Source of the DNA: Phoronis australis
Taxonomy: Eukaryota; Phoronida; Phoronidae
DNA length: 62,000 bases
NCBI GenBank assembly: GCA_002633005.1
Contig: NMRA01000277.1
Coordinates: 3,783 to 65,782, forward strand
Direction of reading: 5' to 3'
Numbering within the stretch: position 1 is the stretch's first letter; every line of letters starts with the position of its first letter. This document shows, piece after piece, positions 38,201 to 46,643 of the stretch. The notes under the pieces were generated by a model. The model did no database searches. It was not told the DNA's origin and was given only the letters and a program-made list of their open reading frames with translations. The position numbers and the translations under genes were made by a program.

Positions 38201-39148
38201 AGAAGTCTACTGTACCTAAAGGCGCACCAAAACCTCTTCTGGGGACTTCACCCAACAAAGCTGGGGTGCGCTCCGTAGATCAAGTTTCTGTCGAGAAAAC
38301 CTACATGTAGATAACGCAAGACCACGCTGAATCATTTGAGTGAAAGGCGAATTTACATGTAGGAAGTGAGCTTGTACCTTGACTCGCGCACCGTGACTTG
38401 CAAAACGAGCGACAATGAAATCATTGATCGGCGAGGCCTCAATGAAATGTTAAGTTAAATTGTAAGTAAAACTGCTATTTTCATGCCTCATGTCAAGATT
38501 TCTCGCCGCAAATTTCTCGCATTACGGAACGCATCCCGGTCTCTCACCTGTTGTTACACCGCAGTTCCTCCACCGGACAATAAAAACTTTATGAGATCGT
38601 TACGAAAGGTCAAATTTCTGAAATATATAGAAGCAGAATTTGCAAGTTACGTGGTAAAATTCATGTCAATGGAAGTTGCGGTGAACTCCGTGCAAAATCA
38701 CGATTTTTATTTAAAAATGGTCACGTGATTACAGACGTTTGGGCATAATTTTCGTGTAAACAATGAGTTTCTATGAATCAGGGTTTGTTTCGTGGATTTA
38801 CTATTAATCTTTAAAATAGTATCCAAGAAAGCATTGGTAACGAAACTTGTCAGTTAGAAATACCTCTCGAATATTTCTTGAGTTACAGGTTTTATTGATG
38901 GCATATCCTCCAGGACATACCCCGAACTAAAAGAAGTGTCTCTGGTTCGACTGAAGGTGCCGGCAGCAATCGGAGCGGCCTACCTCGGCGCCAAGCACGC
39001 CGGTTATTTTATTCCACTGAACCATAAGGACAACATTGAAGTTTTCTTCCGTCACGTGATATCGCCGTCTGACTACACCGGTACGAAGAAGACTCATGTT
39101 CCTACAGTTATCAAGTTTGACTCCGCTCCACTAAAACATTGCTTGTAG
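17176..39148 (+). CDS. NAGK: N-acetyl-D-glucosamine kinase (eight exons)
   Basis: This protein belongs to the BadF/BcrA-type sugar-kinase family and is expected to phosphorylate GlcNAc at O6 with ATP in the cytosol, salvaging amino sugar. The exons are 17176-17213, 21522-21606, 22854-22952, 24087-24339, 25077-25189, 34328-34513, 35365-35443 and 38889-39148. They sum to 1113 nt (370 aa; human 344), and all introns are GT-AG. An in-frame TGA at 17170 supports the start. Seen: GGIEGGGSKS (residues 9-18, ATP phosphate loop), TNHF (38-41), D110 at the position of the human catalytic Asp107, GTGSN (129-133), GSEGSASWIA (154-163), and CVGSVWDSW near 273-281. Human GDEGS reads GSEGS, and human TNHW reads TNHF. 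The C-terminus is about 26 residues longer than human. Introns are loaded with transposons. Confidence 0.94.
17612..17764. mobile_element. Miniature TIR element, copy A
   Basis: The element starts CGTTCAGTAACGCTAGGACC and ends in the complement (AGCGTTACTGAACG), about 153 bp. It lies in NAGK intron 1. An inverted relative is at 31085-31210. No target duplication is clear. Confidence 0.75.
18160..18620. repeat. Dispersed repeat, diverged copy
   Basis: Phrases such as CCTCATGCAAAACTGGAACA and CTGATCAGCCATTTCTAAGA recur in altered form at 45440-45560 (CCTCATGCACAAGTAGAAGA, CTGGTCAGCCAATTCTGAGA). Boundaries are uncertain. Confidence 0.45.
20215..20470. repeat. GC-rich repeat with GAGCCCCC motifs
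   Basis: TTCGAACGAGCCCCCTC, CGAATGAGCCCCCCAT and TTCGAGCCCCCCATA recur, with an ambiguous base at 20264. Long ORFs across it are low-complexity. Confidence 0.5.
21522..21606 (+). CDS. NAGK: NAGK exon 2
   Basis: This exon encodes residues 13-41. It completes GGGSKSRMVLVDERGRVVAE and ends in DTNHF, the GlcNAc-pocket loop. Acceptor is TCGTTACAG, donor GTAAGT at 21607. Confidence 0.92.
21925..22078. mobile_element. hAT-like miniature element, copy 1
   Basis: It begins CAGGGACGGATCCAGGATTT and ends CTAAATCCGCCACTG, making terminal inverted repeats of the form CAGTGGCGGAT. A short direct repeat, GCACC, flanks it. It lies in NAGK intron 2. Assignment to hAT rests only on the CAG...CTG termini. Confidence 0.6.
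22366..22540. repeat. CT-rich low-complexity tract
   Basis: CCTCCCT and (CTCG)n runs lie upstream of NAGK exon 3. Confidence 0.85.
22854..22952 (+). CDS. NAGK: NAGK exon 3
   Basis: This exon encodes residues 42-74 (CIGYEECGRRLFGMV onward), the helix after the sugar-binding loop. Acceptor CTTCAAG is chosen because it aligns exactly with human NHWLIGTDKC. Donor is GTAAGT at 22953. Confidence 0.9.
23886..23994 (-). mobile_element. hAT-like miniature element, copy 2 (partial)
   Basis: Read on the - strand it starts TCAGTGGTGGATCTAGGATA and runs about 100 bp parallel to the left end of the copy at 26656. It lies in NAGK intron 3. Confidence 0.65.
24087..24339 (+). CDS. NAGK: NAGK exon 4 (catalytic core)
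   Basis: This exon encodes residues 75-158 plus one base. GLSLCGID, D110 (aligned with the catalytic aspartate), IAGTGSNC, CGGYSKSLGSEGS are visible. Acceptor is GTTTCAG, donor GTACGT at 24340. Confidence 0.94.
25077..25189 (+). CDS. NAGK: NAGK exon 5
   Basis: This exon encodes residues 159-196, ASWIALNSIKTILAHD to IYRHFQ, matching the human WIAHQAVK to HYFQ segment. Acceptor is TTTTTCAG, donor GTGAGC at 25190. Confidence 0.93.
25245..25312. repeat. (TTAC)n microsatellite
   Basis: Imperfect TTAC/TTACT repeats follow NAGK exon 5. Confidence 0.9.
25431..25813. mobile_element. TIR element with internal duplication
   Basis: The ends are TACCGTATTGCCGCGCC and GGCGCGTCAATACGGTA. Inside, two related halves (25432-25585 and about 25677-25813) share ATTATTTCGGAT.TAGGCCC and a GAACCA.TTG.GTAAAAA phrase. 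Family unknown. Confidence 0.65.
26656..27338 (+). mobile_element. hAT-like miniature element, copy 3 (contains gap)
   Basis: The left end is CAGTGGCGGATCTAGGATAT, and after the gap the right end is CCCTAAATCCGCCTA. The element spans the 520-N gap, so its true length is unknown. Confidence 0.6.
26771..27290. other. Assembly gap
   Basis: 520 N bases in NAGK intron 5, bordered by G and C homopolymer runs that probably caused the gap. ORFs called across it are artefacts. Isolated ambiguous bases also occur at 5531 and 20264. Confidence 0.99.
29213..29280. other. 68-nt near-perfect hairpin
   Basis: Arms 29213-29242 and 29251-29280 are 30 nt each with two mismatches and an 8-nt loop (CTTTTAAC). 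It lies in NAGK intron 5. It could be a miRNA-like precursor or a tiny inverted-repeat element; the sequence alone does not decide. Confidence 0.55.
29476..29879. mobile_element. 405-bp TIR element, copy A
   Basis: The ends are GGCCCGGTCTCTAATCTTTG and AGATTGGAGACCGGGCCC. CTCGAAA/TTTCGAG words occur throughout, with a palindromic centre. A near-identical inverted copy lies at 54721-55126. It lies in NAGK intron 5. Confidence 0.8.
31085..31210 (-). mobile_element. Miniature TIR element, copy B
   Basis: The reverse complement matches 17612-17764 over most of its length, including TAGATTACGTGAGAT and GTGTATTTTAAATGAGAAC. It lies in NAGK intron 5. Confidence 0.75.
31563..32887 (-). mobile_element. 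Kolobok-like THAP transposon, copy 1 (foldback form)
   Basis: It begins TTAAAGGCGAAGGCAACC and ends with the complement (GGTTGCTTTCGCTTTTA). The inverted arms are unusually long, about 315 bp (31563-31877 and 32571-32887), because both ends include the start of the THAP gene. The unique middle is the rest of the THAP gene on the - strand. The TTAA flank and THAP domain are the marks of Kolobok elements. No DDE transposase core is present, so it is non-autonomous. It lies in NAGK intron 5, antisense to the gene. Confidence 0.75.
31877..32619 (-). pseudogene. THAP-domain transposon gene, frameshifted
   Basis: The reading starts at ATG 32619 (MPRCHCVPGC, first two THAP zinc ligands), continues with RRFPKDDTLRRTW, then shifts frame before YRVCGKHFLPSDY (C..H ligands). 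A Ser-rich linker (SSTPSEDDSSSSNEQ) leads to WECVAGHSGKWDS, and the gene stops abruptly at the arm boundary. Frameshifts make it a broken copy. Confidence 0.7.
33080..33570. promoter_or_regulatory. CpG-rich block in NAGK intron 5
   Basis: This stretch is strikingly richer in G+C and CpG than its surroundings and contains GC-box-like GGGCGGGGGCGGG near 33482 and two GCGGCCGC sites. Long ORFs on both strands (191 aa -, 116 aa +) match no family I know and fit the composition. It may be an alternative promoter or an unannotated first exon. Confidence 0.45.
34328..34513 (+). CDS. NAGK: NAGK exon 6
   Basis: This exon encodes residues 197-258 and aligns along its whole length with the human VPDRLGILTHLY to LPEIDP segment (seen: FAKLCEELSRGA, GFMLARHVLALVP). 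It follows exon 5 in the alignment, so no exon is lost in the assembly gap. Acceptor is TCTATAG, donor GTATGG at 34514. Confidence 0.92.
34965..35110. repeat. Dispersed repeat fragment
   Basis: GTCTCAACTTGTTCCTTACT is shared exactly with 17572-17591. The following text (GTTCGT...GCGTAAAATG) is related to 50970-51100 and 60370-60430. It lies in NAGK intron 6. Confidence 0.5.
35365..35443 (+). CDS. NAGK: NAGK exon 7
   Basis: This exon encodes residues 259-284 plus one base. VVCVGSVWDSWQAMRKG is the highly conserved CVGSVWKSW block. Acceptor is TTCCCAG, donor GTAATA at 35444. Confidence 0.93.
35871..37020 (-). mobile_element. Kolobok-like THAP transposon, copy 2 (truncated)
   Basis: The left end is TTAAAGGCGATGGCAACC. 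The right end stops at ATAATCAACGAACC, lacking about the last 50 bp. The left part carries, on the + strand, an ATG at 36187 reading MAGVGDPYHSD, the start of the ballast-like gene of copy 3. A deletion then joins it to the Ser-rich linker of the THAP gene, which is on the - strand. It lies in NAGK intron 7. Confidence 0.72.
36230..36800 (-). pseudogene. THAP-domain transposon gene, degenerate
   Basis: From ATG 36800 (MPHGCCVL) a frameshift leads into LHRFSKDDTLRHTWL, then YRVCDKHFLPLDYE with the C..H zinc ligands. A Ser-rich linker (SSTPSEEDSSSSSEQ) follows near 36240. The second ligand segment (PGC) is lost. Confidence 0.65.
38889..39148 (+). CDS. NAGK: NAGK exon 8 (terminal)
   Basis: This exon encodes residues 285-370 and the TAG stop. 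VPAAIGAAYLGAKHAGY matches the human GGASLGARHIGH helix. After it comes a tail ending in SAPLKHCL that the human protein lacks. Acceptor is AGTTACAG. Confidence 0.92.
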
Positions 39149-39941
39149 TGAAAATGGAAATGTCACCTCATTTCGCAGATTCCTTTATGCGCACGTTGTT
39201 TATAGGTTGATAAATGATAGGCTTTAATTTGATCGATTGAGTATTGTGACGTTTCCCAAAAGCTTATAAGTTCAACTACAAACTAAGAAGGATTAGACAG
39301 AACACCCATCAGTATCGAATACAACCACTAATCGGCTTAGGGTTTAGTCTTACGTATCAATCTACCAGGTACATGGTTAATTGTGATCAGTGTGATCTAT
39401 CTTGTTTTCTTATGCCATCCGGTGCGGAAATAAACACGTACTACTAAGTACGACGGCCACGTGCATACCAAAAAAAGAGTCCAACTACGGGTCTAAACCC
39501 CATGATTACGACTAGCGTAAGATGTTCAAAACCACTGTTGTCTTTCTTCAAAGGAACCAAAAAGCGGAACTACGTGCATCAAAATCTCCCTTGATGATAA
39601 CGGCGTATGTACTTGCTTAGACACCAAAATTGGAAACTAAGTCCAAATTTTATTCAATACAGTGACACATTACAAACCCTGACACTGTTAACCAACAGCC
39701 CCATCGGGAACACCTCATGTATTTCCGTAGCTTCCCTCGGAGTTGTGTTGTATCCACGCATGTGCGAACTTCAGTCGTACGGCGAGTCGAGTGACTTTCA
39801 CCCTAGAACTCTAGCCCACTAACTGAAAAACGGTTGGTAGGACGACTGCAGTTAGCACACGTGCAGACGTGAAACACGTCCGAGAGAAAGCGTGAAAATA
39901 TCAATGATATTCCAGATGCATCAGCCCATGACTAGAGGCGA
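39149..39941. other. NAGK-receptor convergent spacer
   Basis: This stretch holds the 3' UTRs of two genes that face each other. An AATAAA lies at 39429-39434 on the + strand. The receptor's own polyadenylation signal is not certain. Confidence 0.6.
39429..39434 (+). terminator. Candidate NAGK polyadenylation signal
   Basis: AATAAA lies 281 bp after the NAGK stop codon; cleavage is inferred, not seen. Confidence 0.5.
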
Positions 39942-41594
39942 TCACATGGTGTGAGAGGTGGTGTTATCACCATGGTACTCTTTGGCAATGCCGCTCAAAC
40001 ACGCGGATGAGTAAAACTCGGAATTCCTGAAACGTCTATTGCGCAGTCTTTTCATATACATTTTTTGTCTTTGCTTACTAGAAAATGCACAAAGAATTCT
40101 GATAAAAGCGCGACGGAAATCTTTCATTGAGCACGCGTAAATAACCGGGTTCATTCCTGAATTGATATATCCCAACCACGTGAAGACGGGAAATACAATT
40201 TCAACATGACTAACACATGTGTGACAGATTGCTATAAGAAGATTCATAATGAAGAACGGCAACCAGCAGACAACAAATACTCCCATTACGATACCAAGGG
40301 TTTTAGCAGCCTTTCGTTCACGAGCTATTTTGCTGAGTTTCTTTTTGACGGCAAAATTTCTCAGTTTTTTCTTAATGAACGTGGCCGTACTCTGGTGGCT
40401 ATGGTGAGAAGAGTGTGGGTGTGAATCGTCAGTGTCGTTGGAGTTGAAATCTCCCTCACGGCACTGGAAGTGTTCCACACTTTCCTGCGTCGATAACGGC
40501 CTTCCTGCTGGGTTAACAATGGAACTGTTAGGGGATAGAGTTAAAGACCCGTTCGAACTAAGGGTGGGGTGCGAAGTACCTCCGCGATGTACCCTCAACA
40601 GGAGCACCTCCACGCCGTTTTTCCCATTTGATTGGCTAAGTTTTTTTGAGCCTGTTTTAAAACTTTTAATTTGCTCCACAGCTGTCCTGTATATTCGTAG
40701 GTAAACAAATATCATAATAAATAAGGGTATGTAAAATGAGACCATCGATGAAAGAATGAGATACGCTGTGTTTTCTGTAAAGACGCACTCCGTTTCGGTA
40801 ATGTTCTTGGGCATCACTTCTCTCCACCAGGCGATGGCGGGAAAACTTATGACGGCGCTGCACAACCACACCAACAGAATAGAGAGAGACGCTCTAAACT
40901 TTGACATTTTTCTTGGATATTGAATAGGGTCACTAACCGCCCAATAGCGATCCAAAGAAATAACACAAAGATTGAGTATAGACGCTGTAGACCCCAACAC
41001 GTCGAAGGAGTGCCATAGGTCACAGAACAGTAACCCGTAGGACCAACGACCGTTTGTTATCTCTTGGGAAATAGCGAAAGGCATGACGATGATCCCAACT
41101 ATAATATCGGCGCACGCGAGCGACACCACCAGGAAGTTTGTTACACTACGTAAATATCTTTCCCGCCAAACGGCGATTATCACCAGTAGGTTCCCGGTTA
41201 TTGTAATGACGCAAAACGAACCGAGAAGTAACCCAAGCGCAACAGAACGCCATTCGAAGCTCCCGGCGCTGTACTCGTTGGAAGAACTTGTGTTCCTTCC
41301 TCCTTGGTAACTTGTGTTCATGGCTTCTGCTGCTACGCCAGTTGGCGTGTAGCTATCTGTACTTGAAGAGAAAAAATCCATGGTATTAAATGCTCTTCCG
41401 TCGTGCAAATCTGGTGTTGGTCTGGAGTAGTTAAGCATCGACGCATTCTCGAACCGGAAAACGTCACTTTTCGGCATTGTTGAATAGGAATCGATGCTTG
41501 TAGTCACTTGACTTTGCGAATGAATGAAAATTCGTTCGTGATGCTCAAAGTCATCCCTGAGACCAGCGTCTATAAGTTCATTGTGAGATGACAT
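39942..41594 (-). CDS. Dop1R2: Invertebrate D1-type dopamine receptor (Dop1R2/DAMB-like GPCR)
   Basis: This is a class A amine GPCR of 550 aa in one uninterrupted exon. An in-frame TGA four codons before the ATG fixes the start. The 117-residue extracellular N-terminus has N-glycosylation sites at N93 and N101. Seen: N135 in TM1, D163 (2.50), amine-binding D198 (3.32), DRY 215-217, C191-C270 disulfide pair, catechol-binding serines S282, S283, S286 (5.42, 5.43, 5.46), CWLP 443-446 and NPVIY 482-486, with C502 as a possible palmitoylation site. ISLDRYWA, ISFPAIAWWR, and RVHRGGT (334-340) in the third loop match the Dop1R2/DAMB (INDR) class as I recall it. This class couples dopamine to G proteins at the plasma membrane and raises cAMP and/or calcium. 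An octopamine or other amine receptor is a less likely alternative. Confidence 0.9.
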   Translation of the reverse strand: MSSHNELIDAGLRDDFEHHERIFIHSQSQVTTSIDSYSTMPKSDVFRFENASMLNYSRPTPDLHDGRAFNTMDFFSSSTDSYTPTGVAAEAMNTSYQGGRNTSSSNEYSAGSFEWRSVALGLLLGSFCVITITGNLLVIIAVWRERYLRSVTNFLVVSLACADIIVGIIVMPFAISQEITNGRWSYGLLFCDLWHSFDVLGSTASILNLCVISLDRYWAVSDPIQYPRKMSKFRASLSILLVWLCSAVISFPAIAWWREVMPKNITETECVFTENTAYLILSSMVSFYIPLFIMIFVYLRIYRTAVEQIKSFKTGSKKLSQSNGKNGVEVLLLRVHRGGTSHPTLSSNGSLTLSPNSSIVNPAGRPLSTQESVEHFQCREGDFNSNDTDDSHPHSSHHSHQSTATFIKKKLRNFAVKKKLSKIARERKAAKTLGIVMGVFVVCWLPFFIMNLLIAICHTCVSHVEIVFPVFTWLGYINSGMNPVIYACSMKDFRRAFIRILCAFSSKQRQKMYMKRLRNRRFRNSEFYSSACLSGIAKEYHGDNTTSHTM

Positions 41595-42049
41595 GGATGA
41601 CGGTCATTCAACAGTTTTCTCCAAGTTGTCCACGCATTTTTGCCTAAAACTGTCCAATGTGATTGCTCTGTTTTGCCTTCTTGGAAGTTGCTTCTGAAAT
41701 TGACAAAACTGTGTATAGGCAACTTGTACTTTAGCTCATTATCATTTTACCATTTATTATCTATAATCTGCCTGGACATTGTTTCATTAAAAGTCGCAAT
41801 TTTACACAGACTCTAAGCCGAGACTTACGAACAGTCGTAAGTTTTGTCGTAATCCTACTAAAAGCTCGTAAATCTACAACGTTTTAGTGACACAGCTCTT
41901 GTCTTTAACAGCTAGTGACTGGGCATACGTTTAATGTGGTTGAGAAAAGCTTGTTCGCCACCGTAGACATGAAAATCATAAGTTCGAATCGTGAACTGTA
42001 AAGCTGTGTAGTTGGTTATGACAAGGTATGTACCAGTAGGCGTGCAGAT
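41595..42049. other. Receptor gene upstream region
   Basis: Presumed 5' UTR and promoter of the dopamine receptor. A tRNA-like B-box phrase (AGTTCGAATCG) near 41983 lacks other tRNA features. Nothing else is recognised. Confidence 0.4.
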
Positions 42050-42794
42050 TTTGGTAGTACTAGAGAGCAACAGAGGGAGCATATTTGGTAGTACTAGAGA
42101 GCAACAGAGGGTGCATAATTACTTGGTAGCTAGAGAGGAACAGAGGGTGCATCGTATTTGGTAGTACTAGACTCGCTGGTTCCCTAGCGTGCCTAGCCAG
42201 CACGCAGGTATCCCCCAATGGCGCGCGCTTTAGCATTGGTTGATGTAACCTCAGCAGTCATTGGTTAGCTTTACAACACCGTGAAAAAATGGTGGACTGT
42301 GAACGATTTTTAGCCTTTTCATGCAAGTGGCGTCGCAGCAAACATTACGTTTCTGCAGAGATGTTTAATAGTCGCGTGCTTGAAGCACATATCTGACCGA
42401 TTAAACCGGTGTGTTATTCATACTGTATGAATACAGGACAGTATCGTGAACAAAGTCATCGACAGTAGAAAGATGCAATCCGAAAAGGCACAATCACTAT
42501 TTCTAGGATTCACATTTCATGAACATAAATTTTAAGCACCAATTTGTCTGTACAACAGACCACTTTTACACTTCAGTCCATCAGTCATGCCAGTTTGTTT
42601 GCTTAAAGCGCTGCCTGGTGAGAATTCGACTAGCCAATCAGAAACGCCGGTGTAAAAAAATTCCCGAGGAAAATCAATTGATACCTGCGTGCTGGCTACT
42701 GGCCACCTAGCGGCACGCAGGGAACCAACGAGAGTACTAGAGAGCAACAGAGGGCGCATATTTGGAAGTACTAGAGAGCAACAGAAGGCGCACA
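42050..42794. repeat. 34-bp tandem array split by a transposon
   Basis: The unit is TTTGGTAGTACTAGAGAGCA followed by ACAGAGGGYGCATA. Three units and a partial lie at 42050-42171; the array resumes at 42733-42794. Removing the inserted element and one target copy restores an exact fourth unit. The core GCAACAGAGGGCGC resembles a CTCF site. Confidence 0.88.
42172..42732. mobile_element. 561-bp TIR transposon with 9-bp target duplication
   Basis: The left end is CTCGCTGGTTCCCT and the right end GGGAACCAACGAG; the repeats extend about 40-50 bp and share CCAGCACGCAGGTATC. AGTACTAGA flanks both sides (42163-42171 and 42733-42741). It encodes no recognisable protein, so it is non-autonomous. A 9-bp duplication suggests a Mutator-like element, but an 8-bp hAT/P-type duplication plus a chance base is possible. 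Confidence 0.85.
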
Positions 42795-45700
42795 TTTGCT
42801 ATGCATTTAATTTCATGAATGAGTGGCTGCATGTTTGGAGATTGACGGGAGACTGTGTTAAGAGCCTGATACCTGACGTCACATTGCGTAACATCAGCGT
42901 CAAGTTACAGCCGACTGCCAACAATGAGTCCAAGAATAGAGCCATTAGATGTATTTAAAATTCAAGCACGTAATCAAAATATTATCCGTGTTTATCAGAA
43001 ATTCGATTTCAATGTTTGACCAGTATTTCAAGACACCAGTGTCCATATTTTCTGAATACATTACGAGATACGAATCAATGGTACGATAGCGTCTTGGAAT
43101 CGACTCGCAAGAGAAACAAGACCAGGAGGTACTCTACAAGTATTCTGTTGCTCAAAAAGAATTATTTTCGAATGACGTTTTCCACGTAGACTGTATTTGC
43201 AGTTTCCCGTGGTTAATTAAACGCAGAGTTTCTTTCAACGTCAAACGACGATAACGTCCTTAGCACGCATCCTGTTCCGACTGCAGCATACTGGACATTT
43301 TTATGACTTCTCGTGCACATGTCTGGAATGAAGAACTATGGAAAATCCTCCCATCTCGACACTTCAGTGCTTGGATGTGGGACATTTCGTTCGCGGTGCA
43401 GAGGTAGATTTTGCACATTCCGCTGCGTTTGCGAAATTTCCCTTTATCCGTAAAAGGTCAACGACGTCTGGCAACTTCGTGTCAAACATTTTTCTCACGC
43501 CTAGTGAAATTTGCTTCAGCAGATACCTTGCATTAATGCCGTGAAAAAATTAAAATGCCTTATTTTCAATTAGCCAGACGTCATCCTCTCATTTGAGTGC
43601 AGTCATAGTGTTGTCATTGTCTTTCTTGACAACTATCGTCCGAGTTTGGCTGGATTAAAGCAAGGAGTGTAGTGTTACAGCAAACTCCTTGGTTAAAGTA
43701 CATGTAGTTGCAGGCTGATAGAAAACCGAACAAAAATCAGGGTAGCACCTAGTTATTAAACATAATCATTTGAGAAAAGCTCATTTCAAATGAGAAGGTG
43801 TTATGTAAAATTAGATGAAATTAGACGTCTGTTGTAACCGTTAATTGCTACTAAAATGGCCTAAGAACACAAACACGGTCGTCGTTGTGTAATAAATAAT
43901 TTGAAAGTCATTATTAATGCAAAATGTAAGCGCAGTTCATCGATTGTTCAAACAGATATTTTTAATCATCCGTGAGGGCTATCAATAGTTACAGTACGTA
44001 ATCGTATACTCACGATGTTGATTTTTGGTCAAAATAGCTGTAGAAAACTGAGAACAATTGCTGACAATCTTTTGTATTTTGTAATTGAAGACAGTCTGAC
44101 ACCAGTAGCAGCAGCAAATATACAAATGATCATAACTATCCCCATAGGGTGAATTCAATAGGACCCATGTTGCCATTCAGTGACGCCCTCACATTAAAGC
44201 CCATGTTGTCATTCAGTGACAGTCAGATCAACAGTGCAACATCTTTATATTATGTTGAATAACCAATTCTGTCGGTTAAATAAGTGCATTTTAAGGCACA
44301 GAACTCGTTTAAGAACTCTTTCGGGCGCTTCATACTGGAGGACTATATAGTTGTACACTGCTAACGTGATTATCTTTAATTCCCAGCAATATTTGAACAC
44401 TCGCCATTCTAATGCTAATTTTACAGTTTAAGAATGACATACCGCTTGCCCTGATGGCACTATATATTGATATACTGGACGGAGTGCGATTTTTCTTTCT
44501 TTTCTTGTTCATCTTGGAAAAGTTGGCTAACCTACATGTAATCTTTCGAAGACTAGATCAACCAGTCCCCGTAAGAGAAGAGTTGAATGCCGACACCGTT
44601 TGCTATAGAGGTTGGTTATTGGAAATTGCCTTTGTCTACAAATTAAGTGGAGAGAAATTACGACACTCTGACGAAATCGAAAAGGAACACAGTTAAATAT
44701 GTATGCACTTAAGAAAATCTCTTAAATATGCCGTAAAACCTCTACCGCCGCAAAAAACACGTTTTTATTTAAAGAAAATGGTTATGAAATTGGACTAAAA
44801 AATTTTTTCTTAACTAATCAAATGTGAATTCGGGTTTCGGCAATACCTACTTTTTGCTGAATAGCTGTTAATTTATTTGGGCCGTTTATTGAAACAGTGC
44901 CTCTAGCGACTCGTGAATCATTTATTTTGACGACGTCTCTCGTAGGCAAACGTGCCGACGGGTAATTTTACAGAAACCTTAATCCCGCGCTAAACTTCAC
45001 CGATAGTCCTTTCCAACACCGGAAATTACTCCAGCTTGAATAGGGATGAATTTGATGAGTGCTGTGAATCAAAAGTTTGTTTCTTTGACGGAAAACTGGT
45101 TTATAACCGCCTAAGGAATATATAAGACAGATATGCGTATTTATCAAATACCTACAAAATAACAGATTTTAACTCATTAAAAATACATATTTCTGAAAGT
45201 AGAAAGCCTGTAAAATCTCTTTTTATGAATCTGCAATTAATTTGGTCGCGTGATCATGGGTTTCTAATAATATTTAACAAAAAAGCGCATGCATTGCAAA
45301 AAACGGTACCAATAATACGACCAAATTTGTTTTGATATGAAATCACAAAAATGTTGTCACAGCTGGTTTCTAAATTATGATTTAAATTCCATTTTATCCT
45401 ACTTTAGAGTGTGTTCTTAAAATGACAACAGATCTAGCGACTTTTATAGAACCTCATGCACAAGTAGAAGATTTTAAAAACAAGAACAGTGTATAAATCA
45501 CAGTATCGGTACCTGACAGTTTTTTATGAATCTGGTCAGCCAATTCTGAGATACGACACACGAGTTCACAAGGTAATATAATCAAAAGCATGTAGCCGAG
45601 TGCACGCAGAACTGTTTCATAATAAGGGTTTCATCTTTTCAATAAACATTTTGACGTTAAGAACCACACTTTACGCATACGTCATTCTTAAATAACTCAT

Positions 45701-46051
45701 TCCTGATCAGCGCTGTGTCACAGGTTCATAGGATTTTAAAGGCGAAGTGATGATTTAACATCAGAAATTGTCGACGTGAACTAAATCCGTTACGACTTGA
45801 CGGACATTGACCACTATTGTCAAAATAAGTCGCCATTTTTATATGAACACTGATCGGCTGCATTGCGTCAACAAACAATCACACGACTAGACTACAGAAA
45901 AACGTGTTCTCAGTCTTGTGCTCCATTGAAGGAGGCACTGCAAAACTGTGTGCAGGGGTCTGTGAAACAGTTTTTTGTGTAAAATGTATCGTAAGGCGCA
46001 GCCTCATGCTTCATCGACTGGTGCTACCTGTTTAATTGCTTACAATATCAA
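42795..46051. other. Intergenic region, no gene recognised
   Basis: AT-rich sequence. The part at 44700-45560 is a diverged relative of 18160-18620. Small ORFs match nothing I know. Confidence 0.5.
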
Positions 46052-46131
46052 GTCAACTGGCTAAGACATCTGATTGGTTCTCAATGACGATTTCCGGGTA
46101 TAAAACCAATCAGATGTCTTAGCCGATTGAC
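46052..46131. other. 80-nt hairpin
   Basis: Arms 46052-46079 and 46104-46131 are 28 nt each with two mismatches, sharing GGCTAAGACATCTGATTGGT, around a 24-nt loop. It is either a miniature inverted-repeat element or a structured-RNA candidate. Confidence 0.6.
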
Positions 46132-46268
46132 CCGACGAAGACAATCAAGTGCTGTCAATCCGCCGCTAAACGTGCTCAGCAACGGTTACATGATCTGCCG
46201 TGTGTTTCGTGTAGACGCCAGAACTTCGCAAATACTCAAGATCACTCAAAATTTCGCGTCTTCCGAAC

Positions 46269-46643
46269 TTAAGTGCCGTCCTCACACAGACTTACCCTAG
46301 AACAAGTTGCTCTAAGGACAAGTTGTCGCTACGTTTGGGAACTATTTGGACACTGTTTAAACTAGTGCAACTTACAACACTGGTGACAACTCACTCCACG
46401 TTATCGAAGTGGGGTTACTTGTTCTAGGGAAACTTGCGCCACTTGTATTCGCTGTGTGGCTGCGAAAGCAGGGTAGGGCGAAAGTAATAATCAGCTGGGG
46501 TTACATGCAGACGGGTTTTCTTTTGCTCCGTACTCGCCACGCACAGAGCGACAACTTCCGCCTTACCCTAGTTATCGGATATACGTGTGTGGAGTAAGTT
46601 GCACTAGTACACGTTGTTCTAGGGTAGGCTGTGTGTGGACGGG
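46269..46643. mobile_element. TIR element
   Basis: The left end reads CCGTCCTCACACAGACTTAC and the right end is its imperfect complement (GGGTAGGCTGTGTGTGGACGG). CCTAGAACAAGTTG is shared just inside both ends. A palindrome, ACGGGACTTTA...TAAAGTCCCGT, abuts its right side. Confidence 0.65.

Noticed and set aside
40206-41310. Small + strand ORFs opposite the receptor
   Set aside because: They are shadows of the receptor gene on the other strand.
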